Assembly: GCA_946699065.1 (NCBI GenBank)
Contig: CAMPDV010000243.1
Coordinates: 62,001 to 126,000, forward strand
DNA: 64,000 bases
Origin: Loxodes magnus
Taxonomy: Eukaryota > Ciliophora > Karyorelictea > Loxodida > Loxodidae
Reading direction: 5' to 3'
Made by a program: the position numbers and the translations under genes. The notes beneath the pieces were generated by a model that was not told where the DNA came from, ran no database searches, and saw nothing but the letters and a program-made list of their open reading frames with translations. Positions 1-15,000 of this stretch are shown here, piece after piece (positions within the stretch are counted from its first letter, which is position 1; every line of letters starts with the position of its first letter).

Positions 1-1
1 T

Positions 2-3000
2 ACCTGTCTTGACGTCCCATAGTCTCACCGTCTAATCTCCACTTCCCGATACGATGAACTCTGAATCACTGGATATAGCCACAGATCATACAGAACTAGT
101 GTGACCACTCATGGTCTAACAGATACCTGTCTTGACGTCCCATAGTCTCACCGTATAATATACACTTCCCGATACGATGAACTCAGAATCACTGGATATA
201 TCCACAGATCATACAGAACTAGTGTGACCACTCATGGTCTTACAGGTACCTGTCTTGACGTCCCATAGTCTCACCGTATAATCATGACTTCCCGATACGA
301 TGAACTCTGAATCACTGGATATAGCCACAGATCATACAGAACTAGTGTGACCACTCATGGTCTAACAGATACCTGTCTTGACGTCCCATAGTCTCACCGT
401 ATAATATACACTTCCGAATACGATGAACTCTGAATCACTAGATATAGCCACAGATCATACAGAACTAGTGTGACCACTCATGGTCTAACAGATACCTGTC
501 TTGACGTCCCATAGTCTCACCGTCTAATCATAACTTCCCGATACGATGAACTCTGAATCACTGGATATAGCCACAGATCATACATAACTAGTGTGACCAC
601 TCATGGTCTTACAGGTACCTGTCTTGACGTCCCATAGTCTCACCGTATAATATACACTTCCGAATACGATGAACTCTGAATCACTGGATATAGCCACAGA
701 TCATACAGAACTAGTGTGACCACTCATGGTCTAACAGATACCTGTCTTGACGTCCCATAGTCTCACCGTCTAATCATGACTTCCCGATACGATGAACTCA
801 GAATCACTGGATATATCCACAGATAATACATAACTAGTGTGACCACTCATGGTCTTACAGGTACCTGTCTTGACGTCCCATAGTCTCACCGTATAATCAT
901 GACTTCCCGATACGATGAACTCTGAATCACTGGATATAGCCACAGCTTATACTCAATCTGTGTGACCACTCATGGTCTTACAGGTACCTGTCTTGACGTC
1001 CCATAGTCTCACCGTATAATCATGACTTCCCGATACGATGAACTCTGAATCACTGGATATAGCCACAGCTTATACTCAATCTGTGTGACCACTCATGGTC
1101 TAACAGATACCTGTCTTGACGTCCCATAGTCTCACCGTCTAATCATAACTTCCCGATACGATGAACTCTGAATCACTGTATATAGCCACAGCATTTACAT
1201 AACTAGTGTGACCACTCATGGTCTTACAGGTACCTGTCTTGAAGTCCCATAGTCTCACCGTATAATCATGACTTCCCGATACGATGAACTCTGAATCACT
1301 GGATATAGCCACAGATCATACAGAACTAGTGTGACCACTCATGGTCTAACAGATACCTGTCTTGACGTCCCATAGTCTCACCGTCTAATCTCCACTTCCC
1401 GATACGATGAACTCTGAATCACTGGATATAGCCACAGCTTATACTCAATCTGTGTGACCACTCATGGTCTTACAGGTACCTGTCTTGACGTCCCATAGTC
1501 TCACCGTATAATATACACTTCCGAATACGATGAACTCTGAATCACTGGATATAGCCACAGATAATACAGAACTAGTGTGACCACTCATGGTCTTACAGGT
1601 ACCTGTCTTGACGTCCCATAGTCTCACCGTATAATCATGACTTCCCGATACGATGAACTCTGAATCACTGGATATAGCCACAGCTTATACTCAATCTGTG
1701 TGACCACTCATGGTCTTACAGGTACCTGTCTTGACGTCCCATAGTCTCACCGTATAATCATGACTTCCCGATACGATGAACTCAGAATCACTGGATATAG
1801 CCACAGATCATACAGAACTAGTGTGACCACTCATGGTCTTACAGGTACCTGTCTTGACGTCCCATAGTCTCACCGTCTAATCATTACTTCCCGATACGAT
1901 GAACTCAGAATCACTGGATATAGCCACAGATCATACAGAACTAGTGTGACCACTCATGGTCTAACAGATACCTGTCTTGACGTCCCATAGTCTCACCGTC
2001 TAATCATTACTTCCCGATACTATGAGCTCTGAATCACTCGATATAGCCACAGATGATACAGAACTAGTGTGACCACTCATGGTCTTACAGGTACCTGTCT
2101 TGACGTCCCATAGTCTCACCGTATTATCTCAACTTCCCGATACGATGAACTCTGAATCACTGGATATAGCCACAGATCATACAGAATCTGTGTGACCACT
2201 CATGGTCTTACAGGTACCTGTCCTGACGTCCCATAGTCTCACCGTCTAATCTCCACTTCCCGATACGATGAACTCTGAATCACTGGATATAGCCACAGCT
2301 TATACTCAATCTGTGTGACCACTCATGGTCTTACAGGTACCTGTCTTGACGTCCCATAGTCTCACCGTATAATATACACTTCCGAATACGATGAACTCTG
2401 AATCACTGGATATAGCCACAGATCATACATAATCTGTGTGACCACTCATGGTCTTACAGGTACCTGTCTTGACGTCCCATAGTCTCACCGTATAATCATG
2501 ACTTCCCGATACGATGAACTCAGAATCACTGGATATAGCCACAGCAGATACATAACTAGTGTGACCACTCATGGTCTTACAGGTACCTGTCCTGACGTCC
2601 CATAGTCTCACCGTCTAATCATGACTTCCCGATACGATGAACTCTGAATCACTGGATATAGCCACAGCTTATACTCAATCTGTGTGACCACTCATGGTCT
2701 TACAGGTACCTGTCTTGACGTCCCATAGTCTCACCGTATAATATACACTTCCGAATACGATGAACTCTGAATCACTGGATATAGCCACAGCAGATACATA
2801 ACTAGTGTGACCACTCATGGTCTTACAGGTACCTGTCTTGACGTCCCATAGTCTCACCGTATTATCATGACTTCCCGATACGATGAACTCTGAATCACTG
2901 GATATAGCCACAGCTTATACTCAATCTGTGTGACTACTCATGGTCTTACAGGTACCTGTCTTGACGTCCCATAGTCTCACCGTCTAATTCACACTTCCGA

Positions 3001-6000
3001 ATACGATGAACTCTGAATCACTGGATATAGCCACAGCTTATACTCAATCTGTGTGACCACTCATGGTCTTACAGGTACCTGTCTTGACGTCCCATAGTCT
3101 CACCGTATAATCATGACTTCCCGATACGATGAACTCTGAATCACTGGATATAGCCACAGCAGATACATAACTAGTGTGACCACTCATGGTCTTACAGGTA
3201 CCTGTCCTGACGTCCCATAGTCTCACCGTATAATCATGACTTCCCGATACGATGAACTCAGAATCACTGGATATAGCCACAGATCATACAGAATCTGTGT
3301 GACCACTCATGGTCTTACAGGTACCTGTCTTGACGTCCCATAGTCTCACCGTCTAATCATTACTTCCCGATACGATGAACTCTGAATCACGGGATATAGC
3401 CACAGCATATACATTACTCGTGTGACCACTCATGGTCTTACAGGTACCTGTCTTGACGTCCCATAGTCTCACCGTATAATCATTACTTCCCGATACGATG
3501 AACTCTGAATCACTGGATATAGCCACAGATCATACAATATTAGTGTGACCACTCATGGTCTTACAGGTACCTGTCTTGACGTCCCATAGTCTCACCGTAT
3601 TATCTCAACTTCCCGATACGATGAACTCTGAATCACGGGATATAGCCACAGATGATACAGAACTAGTGTGACCACTCATGGTCTTACAGGTACCTGTCTT
3701 GACGTCCCATAGTCTCACCGTATAATCATGACTTCCCGATACGATGAACTCTGAATCACTGGATATAGCCACAGCATATACATAACTAGTGTGACCACTC
3801 ATGGTCTTACAGGTACCTGTCTTGACGTCCCATAGTCTCACCGTATTATCTCAACTTTCCGATACGATGAACTCTGAATCACTGGATATAGCCACAGCAG
3901 ATACATAACTAGTGTGACCACTCATGGTCTTACAGGTACCTGTCCTGACGTCCCATAGTCTCACCGCCTAATCTACACTTCCCGATACGATGAACTCTGA
4001 ATCAATGGATATAGCCACAGATCTTACAGAATCTGTGTGACCACTCATGGTCTAACAGGTACCTGTCTTGACGTCCCATAGTCTCACCGTCTAATATACA
4101 CTTCCGAATACGATGAACTCTGAATCACTGGATATAGCCACAGATAATACAGAACTAGTGTGACCACTCATGGTCTAACAGATACCTGTCTTGACGTCCC
4201 ATAGTCTCACCGTCTAATCTCCACTTCCCGATACGATGAACTCTGAATCACTGGATATAGCCACAGATGATACAGAACTAGTGTGACCACTCATGGTCTT
4301 ACAGGTACCTGTCTTGACGTCCCATAGTCTCACCGTCTAATAAACACTTCCGAATACGATGAACTCTGAATCACTGGATATAGCCACAGCATTTACATAA
4401 CTAGTGTGACCACTCATGGTCTTACAGGTACCTGTCTTGACGTCCCATAGTCTCACCGTATAATCATGACTTCCCGATACGATGAACTCTGAATCACTGG
4501 ATATAGCCACAGCATATACATAACTAGTGTGACCACTCATGGTCTAACAGATACCTGTCTTGACGTCCCATAGTCTCACCGTCTAATCATGACTTCCCGA
4601 TACGATGAACTCAGAATCACTGGATATAGCCACAGCTTATACTCAATCTGTGTGACCACTCATGATCTTACAGGTACCTGTCTTGACGTCCCATAGTCTC
4701 ACCGTCTAATCATTACTTCCCGATACTATGAACTCTGAATCACTGGATATAGCCACAGCATATACATTACTCGTGTGACCACTCATGGTCTTACAGGTAC
4801 CTGTCTTGACGTCCCATAGTCTCACCGTATAATCATTACTTCCCGATACGATGAACTCTGAATCACTGGATATAGCCACAGATCATACAATATTAGTGTG
4901 ACCACTCATGGTCTTACAGGTACCTGTCTTGACGTCCCATAGTCTCACCGTCTAATCATTACTTCCCGATACTATGAACTCTGAATCACTGGATATAGCC
5001 ACAGATCATACAGAACTAGTGTGACTACTCATGGTCTTACAGGTACCTGTCTTGACGTCCCATAGTCTCACCGTCTAATTCACACTTCCGAATACGATGA
5101 ACTCTGAATCACTGGATATAGCCACAGCTTATACTCAATCTGTGTGACCACTCATGGTCTAACAGATACCTGTCTTGACGTCCCATAGTCTCACCGTCTA
5201 ATCATGACTTCCCGATACTATGAACTCAGAATCACTGGATATAGCCACAGATCATACAGAACTAGTGTGACCACTCATGGTCTTACAGGTACCTGTCTTG
5301 ACGTCCCATAGTCTCACCGTATTATCTCAACTTCCCGATACGATGAACTCTGAATCACTGGATATAGCCACAGATCATACAGAACTAGTGTGACCACTCA
5401 TGGTCTTACAGATACCTGTCTTGACGTCCCATAGTCTCACCGTATAATCATAACTTCCCGATACTATGAACTCAGAATCACTGGATATAGCCACAGATCT
5501 TACAGAATCTGTGTGACTACTCATGGTCTTACAGGTACCTGTCTTGACGTCCCATAGTCTCACCGTCTAATTCACACTTCCGAATACGATGAACTCTGAA
5601 TCACTGGATATAGCCACAGCTTATACTCAATCTGTGTGACTACTCATGGTCTTACAGGTACCTGTCTTGACGTCCCATAGTCTCACCGTCTAATTCACAC
5701 TTCCGAATACGATGAACTCTGAATCACTGGATATAGCCACAGCTTATACTCAATCTGTGTGACCACTCATGGTCTTACAGATACCTGTCTTGACGTCCCA
5801 TAGTCTCACCGTCTAATCTCCACTTCCCGATACGATGAACTCTGAATCACTGGATATAGCCACAGCAGATACATAACTAGTGTGACCACTCATGGTCTTA
5901 CAGATACCTGTCTTGACGTCCCATAGTCTCACCGTCTAATCATTACTTCCCGATACTATGAACTCAGAATCACTGGATATAGCCACAGATCATACAGAAC

Positions 6001-9000
6001 TAGTGTGACCACTCATGGTCTTACAGGTACCTGTCTTGACGTCCCATAGTCTCACCGTATAATCATTACTTCCCGATACGATGAACTCTGAATCACTGGA
6101 TATAGCCACAGATGATACAGAACTAGTGTGACCACTCATGGTCTTACAGGTACCTGTCTTGACGTCCCATAGTCTCACCGTATAATCATGACTTCCCGAT
6201 ACGATGAACTCTGAATCACGGGATATAGCCACAGATGATACAGAACTAGTGTGACCACTCATGGTCTTACAGGTACCTGTCTTGACGTCCCATAGTCTCA
6301 CCGTATAATCATGACTTCCCGATACGATGAACTCTGAATCACTGGATATAGCCACAGCATATACATTACTCGTGTGACCACTCATGGTCTAACAGGTACC
6401 TGTCTTGACGTCCCATAGTCTCACCGTATAATCATTACTTCCCGATACTATGAACTCTGAATCACTGGATATAGCCACAGATCATACAATATTAGTGTGA
6501 CCACTCATGGTCTTACAGGTACCTGTCTTGACGTCCCATAGTCTCACCGTCTAATCATAACTTCCCGATACTATGAACTCTGAATCACTGGATATAGCCA
6601 CAGATCATACAATATTAGTGTGACCACTCATGGTCTTACAGGTACCTGTCTTGACGTCCCATAGTCTCACCGTATAATCATTACTTCCCGATACTATGAA
6701 CTCTGAATCACTGGATATAGCCACAGATGATACAGAACTAATGTGACCACTCATGGTCTAACAGATACCTGTCTTGACGTCCCATAGTCTCACCGTATTA
6801 TCATGACTTCCCGATACGATGAACTCTGAATCACTGGATATAGCCACAGATCATACAATATTAGTGTGACCACTCATGGTCTTACAGGTACCTGTCTTGA
6901 CGTCCCATAGTCTCACCGTATAATCATGACTTCCCGATACTATGAACTCTGAATAACTGGATATGGCCACAGATGATACAGAACTAGTGTGACCACTCAT
7001 GGTCTTACAGGTACCTGTCTTGACGTCCCATAGTCTCACCGTCTAATCATGACTTCCCGATACGATGAACTCTGAATCACTGGATATAGCCACAGATCAT
7101 ACAATATTAGTGTGACCACTCATGGTCTTACAGGTACCTGTCTTGACGTCCCATAGTCTCACCGTCTAATCATTACTTCCCGATACTATGAACTCTGAAT
7201 CACTGGATATAGCCACAGATCTTACAGAATCTGTGTGACTACTCATGGTCTTACAGGTACCTGTCTTGACGTCCCATAGTCTCACCGTCTAATTCACACT
7301 TCCGAATACGATGAACTCTGAATCACTGGATATAGCCACAGCTTATACTCAATCTGTGTGACTACTCATGGTCTTACAGGTACCTGTCTTGACGTCCCAT
7401 AGTCTCACCGTCTAATTCACACTTCCGAATACGATGAACTCTGAATCACTGGATATAGCCACAGCTTATACTCAATCTGTGTGACCACTCATGGTCTTAC
7501 AGATACCTGTCTTGACGTCCCATAGTCTCACCGTATTATCTCAACTTCCCGATACGATGAACTCAGAATCACTGGATATAGCCACAGATCATACAGAACT
7601 AGTGTGACCACTCATGGTCTTACAGGTACCTGTCTTGACGTCCCATAGTCTCACCGTCTAATCATTACTTCCCGATACGATGAACTCTGAATCACTGGAT
7701 ATAGCCACAGATCATACAGAATCTGTGTGACCACTCATGGTCTTACAGGTACCTGTCTTGACGTCCCATAGTCTCACCGTATAATCATTACTTCCCGATA
7801 CGATGAACTCTGAATCACTGGATATAGCCACAGATGATACAGAACTAGTGTGACCACTCATGGTCTTACAGGTACCTGTCTTGACGTCCCATAGTCTCAC
7901 CGTATAATCATGACTTCCCGATACGATGAACTCAGAATCACTGGATATAGCCACAGATCATACAGAACTAGTGTGACCACTCATGGTCTTACAGATACCT
8001 GTCTTGACGTCCCATAGTCTCACCGTCTAATCATTACTTCCCGATACTATGAACTCTGAATCACTCGATATAGCCACAGATCATACAGAACTAGTGTGAC
8101 CACTCATGGTCTTACAGGTACCTGTCTTGACGTCCCATAGTCTCACCGTATAATCATGACTTCCCGATACGATGAACTCTGAATCACTGGATATAGCCAC
8201 AGCTTATACTCAATCTGTGTGACCACTCATGGTCTTACAGATATCTGTCTTGACGTCCCATAGTCTCACCGTATAATCATGACTTCCCGATACTATGAAC
8301 TCAGAATCACTGGATATAGCCACAGATCATACAGAACTAGTGTGACCACTCATGGTCTTACAGGTACCTGTCTTGACGTCCCATAGTCTCACCGTCTTAT
8401 CATTACTTCCCGATACTATGAACTCTGAATCAATGGATAAAGCTACAGATCTTACAGAATCTGTGTGACCACTCATGGTCTTACAGGTACCTGTCTTGAC
8501 GTCCCATAGTCTCACCGTCTAATCATGACTTCCCGATACTATGAACTCTGAATCACTGGATATAGCCACAGATAATACATAACTAGTGTGACCACTCATG
8601 GTCTTACAGGTACCTGTCTTGACGTCCCATAGTCTCACCGTCTAATCATTACTTCCCGATACTATGAACTCTGAATCACTCGATATAGCCACAGATGATA
8701 CATAACTAGTGTGACCACTCATGGTCTTACAGGTACCTGTCTTGACGTCCCATAGTCTCACCGTCTAATATACACTTCCGAATACGATGAACTCTGAATC
8801 ACTGGATATAGCCACAGATAATACATAACTAGTGTGACCACTCATGGTCTTACAGATACCTGTCTTGACGTCCCATAGTCTCACCGTCTAATATACACTT
8901 CCCGATACGATGAACTCTGAATCACTGGATATAGCCACAGCATATACATTACTCGTGTGACCACTCATGGTCTTACAGGTACCTGTCTTGACGTCCCATA

Positions 9001-12000
9001 GTCTCACCGTCTAATCTCCACTTCCCGATACGATGAACTCTGAATCACTGGATATAGCCACAGATGATACAGAACTAGTGTGACCACTCATGGTCTTACA
9101 GGTACCTGTCTTGACGTCCCATAGTCTCACCGTATAATCATTACTTCCCGATACTATGAACTCTGAATCACTGGATATAGCCACAGATCATACAATATTA
9201 GTGTGACCACTCATGGTCTTACAGGTACCTGTCTTGACGTCCCATAGTCTCACCGTATAATCATTACTTCCCGATACGATGAACTCTGAATCACTGGATA
9301 TAGCCACAGATGATACAGAACTAGTGTGACCACTCATGGTCTTACAGATACCTGTCTTGACGTCCCATAGTCTCACCGTATAATCATTACTTCCCGATAC
9401 TATGAACTCTGAATCACTGGATATAGCCACAGATCATACAGAACTAGTGTGACCACTCATGGTCTTACAGATACCTGTCTTGACGTCCCATAGTCTCACC
9501 GTCTAATCTCCACTTCCCGATACGATGAACTCTGAATCACTGGATATAGCCACAGCATATACATTACTCGTGTGACCACTCATGGTCTTACAGGTACCTG
9601 TCTTGACGTCCCATAGTCTCACCGTATAATCATTACTTCCCGATACGATGAACTCTGAATCACTGGATATAGCCACAGATCTTACAGAATCTGTGTGACT
9701 ACTCATGGTCTTACAGGTACCTGTCTTGACGTCCCATAGTCTCACCGTCTAATTCACACTTCCGAATACGATGAACTCAGAATCACTGGATATAGCCACA
9801 GCATATACATTACTCGTGTGACCACTCATGGTCTTACAGGTACCTGTCTTGACGTCCCATAGTCTCACCGTCTAATCTCCACTTCCCGATACGATGAACT
9901 CTGAATCACTGGATATAGCCACAGCATATACATTACTCGTGTGACCACTCATGGTCTTACAGGTACCTGTCTTGACGTCCCATAGTCTCACCGTCTAATC
10001 TCCACTTCCCGATACGATGAACTCTGAATCACTGGATATAGCCACAGATCTTACAGAATCTGTGTGACTACTCATGGTCTTACAGGTACCTGTCTTGACG
10101 TCCCATAGTCTCACCGTCTAATTCACACTTCCGAATACGATGAACTCTGAATCACTGGATATAGCCACAGCTTATACTCAATCTGTGTGACTACTCATGG
10201 TCTTACAGGTACCTGTCTTGACGTCCCATAGTCTCACCGTCTAATTCACACTTCCGAATACGATGAACTCTGAATCACTGGATATAGCCACAGCATATAC
10301 ATTACTCGTGTGACCACTCATGGTCTTACAGGTACCTGTCTTGACGTCCCATAGTCTCACCGTCTAATCATTACTTACCGATACGATGAACTCTGAATCA
10401 CTGGATATAGCCACAGCATATACATTACTCGTGTGACCACTCATGGTCTTACAGGTACCTGTCTTGACGTCCCATAGTCTCACCGTCTAATCTCCACTTC
10501 CCGATACGATGAACTCTGAATCACTGGATATAGCCACAGCATATACATTACTAGTGTGACCACTCATGGTCTTACAGGTACCTGTCTTGACGTCCCATAG
10601 TCTCACCGTTTAATCATGACTTCCCGATACGATGAACTCTGAATCACTGGATATAGCCACAGATCATACAGAACTAGTGTGACCACTCATGGTCTTACAG
10701 GTACCTGTCTTGACGTCCCATAGTCTCACCGTATAATCATGACTTCCCGATACGATGAACTCAGAATCACTGGATATAGCCACAGCATATACATTACTCG
10801 TGTGACCACTCATGGTCTTACAGGTACCTGTCTTGACGTCCCATAGTCTCACCGTATTATCATAACTTTCCGATACGATGAACTCTGAATCACTGGATAT
10901 AGCCACAGCAGATACATAACTAGTGTGACCACTCATGGTCTTACAGGTACCTGTCCTGACGTCTCATAGTCTCACCGCCTAATCTACACTTCCCGATACG
11001 ATGAACTCTGAATCAATGGATATAGCCACAGATCTTACAGAATCTGTGTGACCACTCATGGTCTTACAGGTACCTGTCTTGACGTCCCATAGTCTCACCG
11101 TCTAATCTCCACTTCCCGATACGATGAACTCTGAATCACTGGATATAGCCACAGATCATACAGAACTAGTGTGACCACTCATGGTCTTACAGATACCTGT
11201 CTTGACGTCCCATAGTCTCACCGTCTAATCATTACTTCCCGATACTATGAACTCAGAATCACTGGATATAGCCACAGCATATACATTACTCGTGTGACCA
11301 CTCATGGTCTTACAGGTACCTGTCTTGACGTCCCATAGTCTCACCGTATAATCATGACTTCCCGATACTATGAACTCTGAATCACTGGATATAGCCACAG
11401 ATCATACAATATTAGTGTGACCACTCATGGTCTTACAGGTACCTGTCTTGACGTCCCATAGTCTCACCGTCTAATCATGACTTCCCGATACGATGAACTC
11501 TGAATCACTGGATATAGCCACAGCTTATACTCAATCTGTGTGACCACTCATGGTCTTACAGATACCTGTCTTGACGTCCCATAGTCTCACCGTATAATCA
11601 TGACTTCCCGATACGATGAACTCTGAATCACTGGATATAGCCACAGCTTATACTCAATCTGTGTGACCACTCATGGTCTTACAGGTACCTGTCTTGACGT
11701 CCCATAGTCTCACCGTCTAATCTCCACTTCCCGATACGATGAACTCTGAATCACTGGATATAGCCACAGCTTATACTCAATCTGTGTGACCACTCATGGT
11801 CTTACAGGTACCTGTCTTGACGTCCCATAGTCTCACCGTCTAATCTCCACTTCCCGATACGATGAACTCTGAATCACTGGATATAGCCACAGCATATACA
11901 TTACTCGTGTGACCACTCATGGTCTTACAGGTACCTGTCTTGACGTCCCATAGTCTCACCGTATAATCATGACTTCCCGATACGATGAACTCTGAATCAC

Positions 12001-15000
12001 TGGATATAGCCACAGCTTATACTCAATCTGTGTGACCACTCATGGTCTTACAGGTACCTGTCTTGACGTCCCATAGTCTCACCGTATTATCTCAACTTCC
12101 CGATACGATGAACTCTGAATCACTGGATATAGCCACAGCATATACATTACTCGTGTGACCACTCATGGTCTTACAGGTACCTGTCTTGACGTCCCATAGT
12201 CTCACCGTATAATCATGACTTCCCGATACTATGAACTCTGAATCACTGGATATAGCCACAGATCATACAATATTAGTGTGACCACTCATGGTCTTACAGA
12301 TACCTGTCTTGACGTCCCATAGTCTCACCGTATAATCATGACTTCCCGATACGATGAACTCTGAATCACTCGATATAGCCACAGCTTATACTCAATCTGT
12401 GTGACCACTCATGGTCTTACAGGTACCTGTCTTGACGTCCCATAGTCTCACCGTATTATCATAACTTTCCGATACGATGAACTCAGAATCACTGGATATA
12501 GCCACAGCAGATACATAACTAGTGTGACCACTCATGGTCTTACAGGTACCTGTCTTGACGTCCCATAGTCTCACCGTATAATCATGACTTCCCGATACGA
12601 TGAACTCTGAATCACTGGATATAGCCACAGCTTATACTCAATCTGTGTGACCACTCATGGTCTTACAGGTACCTGTCTTGACGTCCCATAGTCTCACCGT
12701 ATTATCTCAACTTCCCGATACGATGAACTCTGAATCACGGGATATAGCCACAGATCATACAGAACTAGTGTGACCACTCATGGTCTTACAGGTACCTGTC
12801 TTGACGTCCCATAGTCTCACCGTATAATCATGACTTCCCGATACGATGAACTCTGAATCACGGGATATAGCCACAGATGATACAGAACTAGTGTGACCAC
12901 TCATGGTCTTACAGGTACCTGTCTTGACGTCCCATAGTCTCACCGTATAATCATTACTTCCCGATACGATGAACTCTGAATCACTGGATATAGCCACAGA
13001 TGATACAGAACTAGTGTGACCACTCATGGTCTAACAGATACCTGTCTTGACGTCCCATAGTCTCACCGTATAATCATAACTTCCCGATACGATGAACTCA
13101 GAATCACTGGATATAGCCACAGATGATACAGAACTAATGTGACCACTCATGGTCTTACAGGTACCTGTCTTGACGTCCCATAGTCTCACCGTATTATCAT
13201 AACTTTCCGATACGATGAACTCTGAATCACTGGATATAGCCACAGCAGATACATAACTAGTGTGACCACTCATGGTCTTACAGGTACCTGTCCTGACGTC
13301 TCATAGTCTCACCGCCTAATCTACACTTCCCGATACGATGAACTCTGAATCAATGGATATAGCCACAGATTTTACAGAATCTGTGTGACCACTCATGGTC
13401 TTACAGGTACCTGTCTTGACGTCCCATAGTCTCACCGCCTAATCTACACTTCCCGATACTATGAACTCTGAATCACTCGATATAGCCACAGCTTATACTT
13501 AATCTGTGTGACCACTCATGGTCTTACAGGTACCTGTCTTGACGTCCCATAGTCTCACCGTCTCATCTCTACTTACCGATACGATGAACTCTGAATCACT
13601 GGATATAGCCACAGCATATACATTACTCGTGTGACCACTCATGGTCTTACAGGTACCTGTCTTGACGTCCCATAGTCTCACCGTATTATCATAACTTTCC
13701 GATACGATGAACTCAGAATCACTGGATATAGCCACAGCAGATACATAACTAGTGTGACCACTCATGGTCTTACAGGTACCTGTCTTGACGTCCCATAGTC
13801 TCACCGCCTAATCTACACTTCCCGATACGATGAACTCTGAATCAATGGATATAGCCACAGATCTTACAGAATCTGTGTGACCACTCATGGTCTTACAGGT
13901 ACCTGTCTTGACGTCCCATAGTCTCACCGTATAATCATAACTTCCCGATACTATGAACTCTGAATCACTGGATATAGCCACAGATGATACAGAACTAGTG
14001 TGACCACTCATGGTCTTACAGATACCTGTCTTGACGTCCCATAGTCTCACCGTATAATCATTACTTCCCGATACGATGAACTCTGAATCACTGGATATAG
14101 CCACAGCATATACATTACTCGTGTGACCACTCATGGTCTTACAGGTACCTGTCTTGACGTCCCATAGTCTCACCGCCTAATCTACACTTCCCGATACGAT
14201 GAACTCTGAATCACTGGATATAGCCACAGATGATACAGAACTAGTGTGACCACTCATGGTCTTACAGGTACCTGTCTTGACGTCCCATAGTCTCACCGTA
14301 TAATCATGACTTCCCGATACGATGAACTCTGAATCACTGGATATAGCCACAGATGATACAGAACTAGTGTGACCACTCATGGTCTAACAGATACCTGTCT
14401 TGACGTCCCATAGTCTCACCGTATAATCATAACTTCCCGATACGATGAACTCAGAATCACTGGATATAGCCACAGATCATACAGAACTAATGTGACCACT
14501 CATGGTCTAACAGATACCTGTCTTGACGTCCCATAGTCTCACCGTCTAATCTCCACTTCCCGATACGATGAACTCTGAATCACTGGATATAGCCACAGAT
14601 CATACAGAACTAGTGTGACCACTCATGGTCTTACAGATACCTGTCTTGACGTCCCATAGTCTCACCGCCTAATCTACACTTCCCGATACGATGAACTCAG
14701 AATCACTGGATATAGCCACAGATCATACAGAACTAGTGTGACCACTCATGGTCTTACAGGTACCTGTCTTGACGTCCCATAGTCTCACTGTCTAATCTCC
14801 ACTTCCCGATACGATGAACTCTGAATCACTGGATATAGCCACAGATGATACAGAACTAATGTGACCACTCATGGTCTTACAGATACCTGTCTTGACGTCC
14901 CATAGTCTCACCGTCTAATCTCCACTTCCCGATACGATGAACTCTGAATCACTGGATATAGCCACAGATCATACAGAACTAGTGTGACCACTCATGGTCT

